IMG/VR virus record: IMGVR_UViG_3300032086_004844
Coordinates: 1-36,016 of that record
Direction: 5' to 3' (one strand)
DNA length: 36,016 bases
Source: a virus
The notes beneath the pieces were generated by a model. The model was not told the origin of the DNA. It searched no databases and saw only the letters and a program-made list of their open reading frames with translations. This document shows positions 16,863-25,858 of this stretch, in pieces. The number at the start of each line of letters is the position of its first letter. Within the stretch, counting starts at the first letter, position 1. A program made the translations under genes and the position numbers.

Positions 16863-18533
16863 ATGACATGTAATAGTGCTAACTATAATAATAATAGTGA
16901 CTGGAATAATATAGACGGAAATCTAACTACTGTTGGTACGAATGGTGCCGCTAGTTACTATGGTACTTATGATCAAAGCGGTCTATTATACGAATTTACT
17001 GATACATTAAGCGGATCTAAAAAGATTATTGTTGGCGGTAGTCGATACTCATCAGATGTCAACGATTTGTCCAAAGATAACTCTCTTAGTCTTACTCCAA
17101 CAATATCCAACACAATGCTTGGATTTAGGATCGCTGCATCAAGCACGACCACTAGCTCACTAATATCTTTGTTAGAGGTAGCAGATACTAGCAATACTGC
17201 GGATACTAGTGGCTATGGATCTGTAAATGATGTATATAAAATAGGAGAATATTTAGTCACAATTGCTCAATATGCACAATTTCTTAATGCTATAGCAAGA
17301 ACTGACTCTTATGGGCTTTATTCTTCTAATATTCCTGGTATAACCAGATCTGGTTTCAGCGGTAGCTATACATACGCAGTCCAAACCAATATGAATAATA
17401 AACCGATTGCTAATATTAATTGGTTTAGGGCTGCAAGATTCGTAAACTGGTTGCATAATGACATGCCAACAACTGGGACGCAAAACGCTTCCACTACAGA
17501 AACAGGATCATATAATCTTAATGGCGCAACAATAGGGCTATACAGCAAAGAGTCCTCGGCTACATTTTGGATACCCACACTTGACGAGTGGTATAAGGCG
17601 GCATTTTATGATGCTGTATCGGTTAAATATTGGCAATATGCTACCCAATACGACTCAGCTCCCCTTGCTGTTACCGCTACGTCTACAGGAGACGGAGAAT
17701 TACCAGCCGTTTGTGTTAGCCCAACCCCAACACCGACACAAACTCCAACCAATACCCCAACGCCTACACCAACACCTACTGTTACACCCACCAATACTCC
17801 AACACCCACTCCAACGAATAGTCCAACACCAACTCCAACACCTACACCCACTATAACTCCAACATCAACCCCAACTCCAACCCCTACTCCCACTCCATCG
17901 AACACGCCAACGCCCACACCCACACCGACTGTTACCCCAACTATTACGCCAACTTCTTCTGTCACGCCAACTCCGACACCTACTCCAACATTAACTCCAA
18001 CAATAACCCCTACCCCTACTCCAACACCAACACCAACATTAACCCCAACACCTTCGCCATGTAATATTACCATGATAGGACAATTATTATATGATGGTAA
18101 TATTTTTACTGCTGACGATATATCAATATTATATCAAAACTACAAATTTGATAATATTATTATAGAGCCTTATATAGATGCCAGGGTGGATGATACTTTC
18201 ACTTCTAAATATCTTGCATTCGATGTATCGGTAAGTGGATCATCATTCGTTATTGACGGCGAAGTAAAACCAACCCTAACGCTAGATACAGATTCTTATA
18301 ATGTATATAGATTTAATCAATCAGATTCTAGTAATACTAATTATATGCTAAAATTATCTTCTAGCTCAGACAATATCAATGGAGATATTTTAACATCTGG
18401 TGTAAGATATTTCGGCACTCCAGGTTTGGCAAATAGTTATACAGAATTAACCGTGATACCGTTAACACCTACTACGATTTATTATTATAGCGATAATGTA
18501 AGTTCTATGGGCTCAAATATTAACATAGAGTAA
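16863..18533 (+). CDS. Surface protein: permuted FGE-sulfatase domain, Pro/Thr stalk, cupredoxin-like domain (556 aa)
   Basis: Residues 10-92 match what is normally the C-terminal half of FGE-sulfatase (PF03781-type, C-type-lectin fold) domains: [20 protein letters not shown], a YEF strand, IIVGGSR, and the terminal LGFRIA signature. Residues about 103-280 match what is normally the N-terminal half: [16 protein letters not shown], the [13 protein letters not shown] helix, [24 protein letters not shown]. The two halves are therefore in reversed order. Residues 287-399 are a Pro/Thr linker bracketed by C284 and C400. Residues about 455-556 resemble the cupredoxin-like domain of marine phage and cyanobacterial proteins ([15 protein letters not shown], then [11 protein letters not shown]), but the usual His and Cys metal ligands are missing. 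It is probably a fibre or receptor-binding protein. The ribosome site is weak. Confidence 0.85.
   Translation: MTCNSANYNNNSDWNNIDGNLTTVGTNGAASYYGTYDQSGLLYEFTDTLSGSKKIIVGGSRYSSDVNDLSKDNSLSLTPTISNTMLGFRIAASSTTTSSLISLLEVADTSNTADTSGYGSVNDVYKIGEYLVTIAQYAQFLNAIARTDSYGLYSSNIPGITRSGFSGSYTYAVQTNMNNKPIANINWFRAARFVNWLHNDMPTTGTQNASTTETGSYNLNGATIGLYSKESSATFWIPTLDEWYKAAFYDAVSVKYWQYATQYDSAPLAVTATSTGDGELPAVCVSPTPTPTQTPTNTPTPTPTPTVTPTNTPTPTPTNSPTPTPTPTPTITPTSTPTPTPTPTPSNTPTPTPTPTVTPTITPTSSVTPTPTPTPTLTPTITPTPTPTPTPTLTPTPSPCNITMIGQLLYDGNIFTADDISILYQNYKFDNIIIEPYIDARVDDTFTSKYLAFDVSVSGSSFVIDGEVKPTLTLDTDSYNVYRFNQSDSSNTNYMLKLSSSSDNINGDILTSGVRYFGTPGLANSYTELTVIPLTPTTIYYYSDNVSSMGSNINIE
17721..18059 (+). repeat. Pro/Thr (TP)n tract, 113 codons
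   Basis: Uninterrupted TP-type dipeptides broken by single V, I, N, S, L or Q residues, from P287 to P399. Codons vary freely among synonymous Pro and Thr codons, so the amino-acid pattern, not the DNA, is conserved. It forms a rigid extended linker between two folded domains and is delimited by Cys on each side. Confidence 0.9.
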
Positions 18534-18539
18534 ATTATT

Positions 18540-19607
18540 ATGTTAGAACAACTTAGAGGTTCATGCGATAAGCTTGTTAATAAATATGCTTATACCAATA
18601 AATTTCTTACTGGCGATAGTATAACAGACCATCAAGTGATCACACCATCAAATTTGTCTGACGAAGCATACGGTAGTTTCTATGGGGCTATAATGCCATC
18701 ATATGGCAATAATGTAGTATTTATCCCTAAGCAGCATCCACATATAGGTTTGTACAGTTGTGCTACCGATACTTATACAAATGGTCCTCTGCATAGTGCT
18801 GGAGTTAATGCTTTTCATAATGGTGTTGATTTAGGTAATTCAGAAATACTAATGTGTCCCTATCAAAGTTCTAGAATAGGCTTATACAACTATGGAACTA
18901 ATACTTATAGAAATGGACCTATCGTTACTAGCTCTAGTAGAAGTGATGCTACTTTAGGCAGGTTCATAGCCTGCGTCAAGATAGGACAAAAAGTATATTT
19001 AATACCAGCTGGATGCAACAATATAGGTATTTATGACATTCCCACCAACACTTTTCAAATTGGTGCCGAAATCACATCCAGTGAAGGGGATAACAAATTC
19101 GCAAGCGCTGTACAAATATCAGATACAGAAATATTGCTTGTACCATACTCTAATTATAATTTTTATAGGTATAATTTTGTTGCGGATACTATTGTCCAAG
19201 ATATCGAGACTAATCGAACAATCAATTACTTTGGACCAAGTATTAAATACAAAGACGTTGTTATATGTAGCACAAATAATGGTGGATTTTTGGTATATGA
19301 CATCATAACAAAAACCATAGCAAGTTATGTTGGAGACAAAAGCTATGCTTATAATAATCCGTTTAGTGAATTAATTTTATACGGCAAGAAGATTGTATGC
19401 ACACCTAAAAGATCCAGCTATGTCGGAGAATATGAATATGCAACAAATACATATTCTAGAGGCAATAATCGTAATCAAATATTAACAGATGTCAATTATA
19501 AAAATTTTTATGCTGGCGGTTGCTTAGTTGCTAATAGAATTATAATGGCACCATACCATGCAACAAATGTTGGAATATATAAACCAGATAGTTTTTCCGG
19601 TGAATAA
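18540..19607 (+). CDS. Kelch-like seven-bladed propeller protein (355 aa)
   Basis: From about residue 45, seven repeats of the form [AG]-x(8)-I-x-x-x-P-x(5)-IGxY-x-x-x-TNTYxxG are visible (for example IGLYNYGTNTYRNGP, IGIYDIPTNTFQIG, VGEYEYATNTYSRG). These are the four-stranded blades of a kelch or similar beta-propeller. There is no signal peptide or enzyme motif. It is the third propeller protein in the window, after the YVTN-like and RCC1 ones, all in surface-type gene blocks. It starts 6 bases after the FGE-type protein and ends directly at the next ATG. Likely a fibre or adhesin subunit. Confidence 0.85.
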   Translation: MLEQLRGSCDKLVNKYAYTNKFLTGDSITDHQVITPSNLSDEAYGSFYGAIMPSYGNNVVFIPKQHPHIGLYSCATDTYTNGPLHSAGVNAFHNGVDLGNSEILMCPYQSSRIGLYNYGTNTYRNGPIVTSSSRSDATLGRFIACVKIGQKVYLIPAGCNNIGIYDIPTNTFQIGAEITSSEGDNKFASAVQISDTEILLVPYSNYNFYRYNFVADTIVQDIETNRTINYFGPSIKYKDVVICSTNNGGFLVYDIITKTIASYVGDKSYAYNNPFSELILYGKKIVCTPKRSSYVGEYEYATNTYSRGNNRNQILTDVNYKNFYAGGCLVANRIIMAPYHATNVGIYKPDSFSGE

Positions 19608-19994
19608 ATGAAAAATAAAGAACAGATAAAGAAAATAGCTGAAGAAATTATTGAGTCCTCAGATCTACCTAAGGACTATGGTAGTATTATATTAATACTT
19701 GGTGTCGTTAGTATAATACTAAGCACTATCAGAATTATTCAAGAATGCAATAAAAATAAAAAATTCTCTAATCAAGAAGAAGAAATTCAATTTTATAAGA
19801 ACAAAATTAGAGAACTCAGCAACAGGCGCGGATGGTACACTAAAATGAGAATTAAAAAATTACTGAGAAATGAAATGAGTAGAGAAGACTATCAAAAATA
19901 TTCTAATTCTATAGTTAAAGCTATATTAAATTATGGAGAAAAATTAAGCACGGATGAATGCTCTTTCCTTATAGGGGATGAAAAAAATGTTTAG
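19608..19994 (+). CDS. Small membrane protein with basic C-terminal domain (128 aa)
   Basis: It begins directly after the kelch-like stop. A single membrane helix lies at about 25-43 (SIILILGVVSIILSTIRII), followed by a coiled region and a basic domain (RGWYTKMRIKKLLRNEMSREDYQKYSNSIVKAIL). The C-terminus overlaps the start of the next gene. This anchor plus short helical domain is seen in phage membrane proteins of unknown function; I do not recognise a name. Confidence 0.75.
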   Translation: MKNKEQIKKIAEEIIESSDLPKDYGSIILILGVVSIILSTIRIIQECNKNKKFSNQEEEIQFYKNKIRELSNRRGWYTKMRIKKLLRNEMSREDYQKYSNSIVKAILNYGEKLSTDECSFLIGDEKNV

Positions 19995-20235
19995 TATTTT
20001 AGTATGGTGTGTTTATGGTATATTCGTAGGATCAATTGCAAAAAGCATTGTGCCAGGAGAAGAGAATTTTGGTTTTGTGAAAACTGTATGCTTAGGAGTA
20101 TGTGGCTCTTATATCGGTGGAGCCTTATTATATATGCTCGGCCAAGTTTCTACCGTTGAGCCTGCTGGTATATTTATGGGTATTTTAGGATCAGCTTTGT
20201 CGATAGTTCTTTATAACAAGTTAAATAACAAATAA
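19987..20235 (+). CDS. GlsB/YeaQ/YmgE-like small membrane protein (82 aa)
   Basis: I chose ATG 19987 over the in-frame ATG 19978 because AGGGG (19973-19977) has proper 9-base spacing only for the former. The product has three hydrophobic stretches and the family pattern WxxxGxxxGxxAKxxxPG, then LGxxGxxxGGxL, then a Gly-rich third helix (FMGILGSALSIVL), matching the transglycosylase-associated YeaQ/YmgE/GlsB family. Cellular members are stress-induced inner-membrane proteins of poorly known function. In phages such three-helix proteins may act in membrane perturbation. It overlaps the previous gene by 8 bases. Confidence 0.75.
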   Translation: MFSILVWCVYGIFVGSIAKSIVPGEENFGFVKTVCLGVCGSYIGGALLYMLGQVSTVEPAGIFMGILGSALSIVLYNKLNNK

Positions 20236-20245
20236 ATCATAGAAA

Positions 20246-21163
20246 ATGAATAGGATTTTAGTAACTGGTGGAACAGGATTTCTAGGTAAGTCTCTATGTA
20301 CTGATTTACATTCTATCGGTATGGTTCATGCGGTGAATAGCAGCATGTATGATCTTACAGATTATGTAAGTACAGAACAAATGTATAAAGATTTTAATCC
20401 TAATATTGTAGTACACTTGGCAGCAACAGTTGGTGGTATAGGTGCAAATAAAATCAATCCTGGATTATTTATTGATAATAATCTATCTATGGGTTCTAAT
20501 GTCATTAGATTGGCAAAGAAATATAATGTAGATAAATTTGTCATGATTGGTACAGTTTGCTCATACCCTAAAAATTGCCCTGTGCCATTCAAAGAAGAAG
20601 ATATATGGAATGGATATCCAGAAGAAACAAATGCTCCATATGGTATAGCTAAAAAAACTTTAATGCAAATGGTGCAGTCCTATCATCAGCAATATGGGTT
20701 TAATGGGTTGAATCTTATACCTGTGAATATGTATGGCCCTAATGATAATTTCGATCCAAAATCTAGTCACGTAATACCTGCGTTAATACTCAAGTTCCAA
20801 AATGCTATTAATGATCATATTGATAATGTAGAAATATGGGGGACTGGTACTGCTAGTAGGGAATTTTTATATGTTGATGATTGTGCTAACGCAATTAAAT
20901 TAGCCATACAACATTATAATAGTCCTGATTTTATCAATATAGGTACAGGTAGTGAAATTACTATTTATGATCTAGCTTACAAAATTAAACATTTAATGGG
21001 CTATGATGGAGACATAGTATTTAATAAAGATTATCCGGACGGACAACCAAGAAGATGTCTGGATATATCCAGGGCTAAAAATATGTTGTCTTGGACGCCA
21101 AAGGTAACGCTCGACGAAGGCTTAAAGAATACAATAGAATGGTATAGAAAAAACTATGGGTAA
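20246..21163 (+). CDS. GDP-L-fucose synthase-like epimerase/reductase (305 aa)
   Basis: Extended short-chain dehydrogenase with the NAD(P)-binding GGTGFLG (8-14), an active-site region IGTVCSYPKN (101-110) and the catalytic YxxxK (Y132, K136 in PYGIAKK). The sequence VCSYPKNCPVPFKEEDIWNG...NAPYGIAKK is characteristic of GDP-fucose synthase (Fcl/WcaG), which converts GDP-4-keto-6-deoxymannose to GDP-L-fucose. Length matches the family. No GMD dehydratase is seen in the window, so the substrate would come from the host or another phage gene. It opens the sugar cassette and overlaps the next gene by 8 bases. The exact product could also be a related 6-deoxyhexose. Confidence 0.85.
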   Translation: MNRILVTGGTGFLGKSLCTDLHSIGMVHAVNSSMYDLTDYVSTEQMYKDFNPNIVVHLAATVGGIGANKINPGLFIDNNLSMGSNVIRLAKKYNVDKFVMIGTVCSYPKNCPVPFKEEDIWNGYPEETNAPYGIAKKTLMQMVQSYHQQYGFNGLNLIPVNMYGPNDNFDPKSSHVIPALILKFQNAINDHIDNVEIWGTGTASREFLYVDDCANAIKLAIQHYNSPDFINIGTGSEITIYDLAYKIKHLMGYDGDIVFNKDYPDGQPRRCLDISRAKNMLSWTPKVTLDEGLKNTIEWYRKNYG

Positions 21164-22142
21164 AACAATATTAATCACAGGAGCTGCTGGATTTTTAGGA
21201 TCTCATTTTGTTGAAGAGGTTTTAGTAAATACAGATTGGAATATTATTGCATTATGTAGATTAACATACGTTGGTGATATGGAGAGGATTGTTAACAGCC
21301 TTCATGTGAAAACACATGCTAATAGAATCAAAATCATATATCATGATTTAAAATTTGAACTACCTCCACATACTATAGAATCAATAGGAGAAGTGGATTA
21401 TGTAGCACACATTGCCGCAAACAGCCATGTTACTAGAAGCATTGCTCACCCAAGACAATTTGTAGAGGATAATGTCGTAGGAACCCTTAATCTTCTGGAA
21501 TGGTATAGACAATATTCTCCAAAAGCCCTATTTATCAATTATCTAACAGATGAAGTTTTTGGGCCAGCGCGAGAAGGTTATGACTTCAAGGAAGACGATA
21601 GATGGCGACCAAGTAACCCATATAGCGCCAGCAAAGCTGGACAAGGAGCATTAGGCATATCCTATTATAACACCTATAAGCTTCCTATTATTCATACATA
21701 CACAATGAATCTTTTTGGAGAAAGACAGCATAAGGAAAAATTTATAGCACTAGCCATAGATCTTATCAATAGGAACCAGCCTATAAAAATTCATGCCAAA
21801 TTAGATGATCGTGGTAATGTAGAGTATGTTGGGCAGAGACATTGGCTACATGCTCGTAATGCAGCTAATGCGACACTATTTTTATTTAACAACGGAAAGC
21901 CTGGCGAGCATTATAATGTAGTCGGAGATATCGAGCTTTACAATGATGATATGGCTAAAAAAATAGGACAATTAATGGGCAAGGAACCAAGATTAGAATA
22001 TGTTGATCTTGAGAAGAGCAGACCAGGACATGATAGAAGATACAGTCTGGATGGTAGCAAATTAAGAGAAATGGGATGGCAACAACCTATATCGTTTGAT
22101 GAATCTCTACAAAAAACTATACATTGGATGCTAAATGATTAA
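21156..22142 (+). CDS. dTDP-glucose 4,6-dehydratase-like enzyme (328 aa)
   Basis: Extended SDR fold with GAAGFLG (9-15), AANSHVTRSI (88-96) and the 4,6-dehydratase catalytic triplet TDEVFG (T131, D132, E133) plus YSASK (Y156, K160). It lacks about 20 residues compared with cellular RmlB but keeps all catalytic residues, so it should form a 4-keto-6-deoxy sugar nucleotide. Which nucleotide is not shown. Overlaps both neighbours and is followed by an RmlC-like epimerase, mirroring the rhamnose pathway order, although no RmlA or RmlD is visible here. Confidence 0.85.
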   Translation: MGKTILITGAAGFLGSHFVEEVLVNTDWNIIALCRLTYVGDMERIVNSLHVKTHANRIKIIYHDLKFELPPHTIESIGEVDYVAHIAANSHVTRSIAHPRQFVEDNVVGTLNLLEWYRQYSPKALFINYLTDEVFGPAREGYDFKEDDRWRPSNPYSASKAGQGALGISYYNTYKLPIIHTYTMNLFGERQHKEKFIALAIDLINRNQPIKIHAKLDDRGNVEYVGQRHWLHARNAANATLFLFNNGKPGEHYNVVGDIELYNDDMAKKIGQLMGKEPRLEYVDLEKSRPGHDRRYSLDGSKLREMGWQQPISFDESLQKTIHWMLND

Positions 22143-22626
22143 ACATGAAACCCATATAGAAAACTGTTTCTGGACAGAGCCAAAAATATTTGAAGACCAT
22201 AGGGGTATATTTAGTGAAATTTTTAAAAACTCTTCTACAGAGCCTTTATTTAAACCCGTTCAGTCAAATTACAGTTTTTCAAAAAGAGGCACATTAAGAG
22301 GCATACACAGAACTCCATATGCAAAATATGTTACCTGTGTGAAGGGTACTACATATGACGTTTGTGTTGACTTGAGACCCCATAGTAAAACATATAATCA
22401 ATATTTCGGGACATGCTTAAGTGAAGTTGTTTTAAATAGTTTATATATTCCCCCGTTTTGCGGACATGCTTTTTTAGCATTAGAAGATAGTATTTTGATA
22501 TATCAACAAAATCAAGAGCATGATCCTAAATTAGATGAGTCATTTTGTTATAAAAACTATAACATAAACTGGCCAACTGCTGTAGAAATAATTTCTGAAA
22601 AAGATAATAATATATGCGAGGCATAA
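22135..22626 (+). CDS. dTDP-4-dehydrorhamnose 3,5-epimerase-like protein (163 aa)
   Basis: Cupin-fold RmlC family: DHRGIFSEIF (21-30), GTLRGIH with the catalytic His (H58), DLRPHSKTY (79-87), and PPFCGHAFLAL (106-115), where cellular enzymes usually have PxGFAHGF. Slightly shorter than cellular RmlC. It would epimerise the 4-keto-6-deoxy sugar made by the upstream dehydratase. Starts within the previous gene's end. Some relatives of this fold act as 3-epimerases or isomerases, so the exact stereochemistry cannot be read from sequence. Confidence 0.8.
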   Translation: MIKHETHIENCFWTEPKIFEDHRGIFSEIFKNSSTEPLFKPVQSNYSFSKRGTLRGIHRTPYAKYVTCVKGTTYDVCVDLRPHSKTYNQYFGTCLSEVVLNSLYIPPFCGHAFLALEDSILIYQQNQEHDPKLDESFCYKNYNINWPTAVEIISEKDNNICEA

Positions 22627-23271
22627 ATGAATAAATATGAATACGATATAGAAAAATACCCATTTGTATCACTAATACAAAAACTATTTAACAAAACAGA
22701 CTTAGATAATCTGCACGAAATGTCTCCAGAAAAATATAAATTTTTTGATGTTGTTGGTGCCGATTCTGCGACAGTATTTCATGATATGTTTTATACCACC
22801 ATGAGAGAAGGATGGCTTGAATTTGTCGAAACATATGAATCTTTTATGCGTAATTTTATAGCGCCCAAATATTCCGAACCCATCATTTATCAGAAATGGC
22901 CAACTTTTAGGGTGCATCTGCCAAACAACCTTGCCGTAGCAGCATGGCACACGGACTCGGAATTTAATCATCCAGAAGGAGAAATCAACTATATTATTGC
23001 GATTACGAAAATGTTCGAAAGTAATACAGTTATTACAGAGAGCGAGCCAAACAAAAAAGACTTTAGACAAATTGAACTAAATCCAGGAGAAGCATTTACT
23101 TTTAACGGCAACAAATGCACTCATGGTAATTTGCCAAATAGAACAGGTAAAACCAGAATTAGTTTAGATTTTAGAATTATAAAACAGTCAGACTATAATG
23201 CTAGTCAAAATCTTTCTTCAATGACAACGAAAACCAAATTTATTATAGGGGAATATTACAAGACACTATGA
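22627..23271 (+). CDS. 2OG-Fe(II) oxygenase-like protein (214 aa)
   Basis: The iron-binding triad HxD...H is visible: WHTDSEFNHPEG (H108, D110) and KCTHGNLPN (H166), with Arg 172 or 177 as the likely 2-oxoglutarate ligand. The N-terminal third is helical and unassigned. Similar proteins of sugar and streptomycin-type gene clusters (StrG-like) hydroxylate small molecules or sugars. Here its position inside the glycan cassette suggests oxidation of a sugar or lipid intermediate; this is inference. Ribosome site GAGG at 22619; start just after the RmlC-like stop. Confidence 0.75.
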   Translation: MNKYEYDIEKYPFVSLIQKLFNKTDLDNLHEMSPEKYKFFDVVGADSATVFHDMFYTTMREGWLEFVETYESFMRNFIAPKYSEPIIYQKWPTFRVHLPNNLAVAAWHTDSEFNHPEGEINYIIAITKMFESNTVITESEPNKKDFRQIELNPGEAFTFNGNKCTHGNLPNRTGKTRISLDFRIIKQSDYNASQNLSSMTTKTKFIIGEYYKTL

Positions 23272-25028
23272 TAACCTATGACGAGCATAAGCAACTACCA
23301 CAAGATTTCGATTGGCAATTTTATCTAGAACAACATCCGGACCTACAACAAGCGGGACTAAAAACAAAAAAACATGCGGCTGCTCACTATTTATTTTTTG
23401 GAAAAAATGAAGATAGAATATATAGACCTATTACAGGATTTATACATGACCAATATACCAATCAACATAAATATGTTGATACCAATACGATAAACCAATC
23501 TAAAATAGCCCTATTCGTACAATGGTATAATGGGGACAATATTGATAATATTGAAAAATGTATACTAAATAATATAGACAATAAAAATATTAATAAAGTA
23601 CATATATTTTGTGAAAATGACACAGAAAAATATTTGCCAGCAAAAATATTAAATTCTCCAAAATGTGTCACATCAATAATTAATAAAAGACTTTCATATA
23701 GTGATTGGATTTTATATTCAAATAAGCACTATGCTAAATATATCAAAATTTTATCTAATAGCGATATATATTTTGATGATACCATATCGATAATTAAGCA
23801 GAAAAAATTTAGTCACAATATAATGTATGCCATAACGAGAAAAGACTTGGATAAGAATGGAAACATAGTAGATAGTCATGATTACTATGAAGATAGTTCA
23901 TGTCCTACTAACCCTTTGTATTCACATGACGCATGGATATATTATGAGGGACCATATTTGCCTGACGAAGATATACAGGAATATTTTGATTTTGATTTAG
24001 GCAAGGGCAATTGTGATAGATTATTTAAAAAGTTTCTAAATAAACAAAAGATAAAAGTAGAAAATCTATATCCAGAAATCAATGCTATACATATTGACTA
24101 TAGAAAAAAGAAAAACAGAGAATACTATGACTTAGATTTAGATAAAAGAAAAAACACTATTGGAAGCATAAATGATTATATATTAGAGCAAGATTTGATA
24201 GCTCATCAGAATAATCTTGAATGTGTAACTCTATTAGTAACGGCTAATGAAATTGATGATGGGCAATACCAGTCTTTTTTACAAAAACTCAAACAATCTC
24301 TTAGATATAAGAACAATAGCAAGATCGCTAAACAATTACACTTTAGGCTGATTAGAAACAATACAACAGAAGAAAAAATAGACATTTCATATCTAAAAAA
24401 GAAATTTAAGAGTGTTGAAGTATTATATGTAGATATTCCAGAGGAATATAACCATTACAATTCAACAGACCCCACTAAAGATACTACATATGGCAAACAA
24501 TCAGGTCCCCTATATTCTTTTTTTAGCATATTCAAAAAGAGACTATTGCAACAATTTAATACTACATTATTTATAGAATGCGACTGCATATTTCTACCAG
24601 ACTGGCTGCATAATATATATCACTATTGCCAATATTCCGGGCAGTTCTTAATATCTGGATCGACATATGATGGCTATTCTTATATGAATTTCCATCACAT
24701 AAACAGTTACCATATCAATGGAGGCATATGTCTTTATGCAACAGGTTCTGAAATGTTATCAAAATATATGGAATATTGTTTAGATTCAGTGCCTATATAT
24801 GTCAAGAATATATCTACCAATATGCCTTATGACTATACTATCTATCATGTTTTAACAGACAACTATAATTATGATCTTAAAAACAGAAACATAATGAAAT
24901 TTCTCAAAAAGAATTTTATCACAAATAATCTCATAGTAAACTATTGCAACAATATACCTCAAGATATAGAAGTCACAACAGAAGAGATAATAAAAAAACA
25001 TAACCCATCTATTATACATAAAAAATAA
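23268..25028 (+). CDS. Two-domain glycosyltransferase-like protein (586 aa)
   Basis: Residues about 12-51 carry the FDWQFYLEQHPDL...HYLFFGKNEDR motif often found at the start of multi-domain glycosyltransferases. A first GT-like domain spans about 75-270 (KIALFVQWYNG, ILSNSDIYFDDTISII, then a WIYYEGPY loop). A second GT-A-like domain spans about 310-540, with an acidic FIECDCIFLPDW motif near residue 437 that could bind metal, and HINGGICLY. Two catalytic modules in one chain suggest addition of two sugars or of a repeating disaccharide. Overlaps its neighbours by ATGA or TAATG. Donor and acceptor are not known; CAZy family not assigned. Confidence 0.75.
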   Translation: MITYDEHKQLPQDFDWQFYLEQHPDLQQAGLKTKKHAAAHYLFFGKNEDRIYRPITGFIHDQYTNQHKYVDTNTINQSKIALFVQWYNGDNIDNIEKCILNNIDNKNINKVHIFCENDTEKYLPAKILNSPKCVTSIINKRLSYSDWILYSNKHYAKYIKILSNSDIYFDDTISIIKQKKFSHNIMYAITRKDLDKNGNIVDSHDYYEDSSCPTNPLYSHDAWIYYEGPYLPDEDIQEYFDFDLGKGNCDRLFKKFLNKQKIKVENLYPEINAIHIDYRKKKNREYYDLDLDKRKNTIGSINDYILEQDLIAHQNNLECVTLLVTANEIDDGQYQSFLQKLKQSLRYKNNSKIAKQLHFRLIRNNTTEEKIDISYLKKKFKSVEVLYVDIPEEYNHYNSTDPTKDTTYGKQSGPLYSFFSIFKKRLLQQFNTTLFIECDCIFLPDWLHNIYHYCQYSGQFLISGSTYDGYSYMNFHHINSYHINGGICLYATGSEMLSKYMEYCLDSVPIYVKNISTNMPYDYTIYHVLTDNYNYDLKNRNIMKFLKKNFITNNLIVNYCNNIPQDIEVTTEEIIKKHNPSIIHKK

Positions 25029-25858
25029 TGCAAAATATACCAGTTTTTTATCATGTTCCTAAATGTGGCGGAACCTTTTTTTGGGAACATGCTATTGTCT
25101 ATTCAATGTATAGAGATAATCCAAATCCTAATATTTATGATGTATGTTTTTCACAGATCAAAACTAGTGACGATAATTTTTTTGTAGCTGCTTTTTATAT
25201 GCAAAAACAAAAAAAACAAAAATATCTCATACAAACCATAGATCATAAAGCTTTTTTAAGTTTGTGCCAATCAGACATATTGACACCTTATGCATTTTGT
25301 ATTGTTTCAAATAGCAAGTTTAAATATTCTAAAGAATATATAGATAAAATTATAACAGAGTATAATATGAGTTCTGTATATATTACACTATTAAGAAATC
25401 CAATAAGTAGAATACAATCAATTTTCTACTATAAGACTGATTTTGGTTATTGGGATGACTATTATGGTACAATAAAGCAGAATACATTTCATGACTATAT
25501 TTATAGTGACCAACTTGAAAGTAATTGGATAATCCATCACACCAATGAATATCCAGACAGCTCAAGATTAAGTGACAAAGACTTTGAATTTACATTAAAC
25601 GCGCTCAAAAATTTTCATGTGGTAGGAATACTAGAAAATATGAGCAAATTTGAGATAGATATTGCTCAATACAATATAAGATATAGACCGCTGGATAGCC
25701 TGTTCTATAAAAATATGTATCCCATAGAAAAAGCTATGAATAAAAATACCAAATCCAAAAAAAGAGATATTTCTCAAGAAGACACGAGATATCTGCAAGA
25801 ACAGTGTAAATACGACATAGCTTTATATAACTATTTTAAAGAACAAAATGAAATATGA
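25028..25858 (+). CDS. Sulfotransferase family protein (276 aa)
   Basis: PAPS-binding signatures: 5'-phosphosulfate loop FYHVPKCGGTFFWEH (PKCGGT 11-16) at the N-terminus and 3'-phosphate motif TLLRNPISRIQSIFYY (RNPISR 123-128). The spacing fits carbohydrate-type sulfotransferases. The product would transfer sulfate from PAPS to a glycan hydroxyl. It directly follows the glycosyltransferase (stop and start overlap) and overlaps a second sulfotransferase. No PAPS synthesis gene is visible here, so host PAPS would be used. Confidence 0.8.
   Translation: MQNIPVFYHVPKCGGTFFWEHAIVYSMYRDNPNPNIYDVCFSQIKTSDDNFFVAAFYMQKQKKQKYLIQTIDHKAFLSLCQSDILTPYAFCIVSNSKFKYSKEYIDKIITEYNMSSVYITLLRNPISRIQSIFYYKTDFGYWDDYYGTIKQNTFHDYIYSDQLESNWIIHHTNEYPDSSRLSDKDFEFTLNALKNFHVVGILENMSKFEIDIAQYNIRYRPLDSLFYKNMYPIEKAMNKNTKSKKRDISQEDTRYLQEQCKYDIALYNYFKEQNEI

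Noticed and set aside
17606-18073. Antisense ORF rich in GV repeats
   Set aside because: It is the reverse complement of the Pro/Thr codon tract of the + strand gene and has no other coding signal.
16863-18533. Diversity-generating retroelement target
   Set aside because: The C-type-lectin fold invites it, but no reverse transcriptase or template repeat is seen in the window; it could lie outside.
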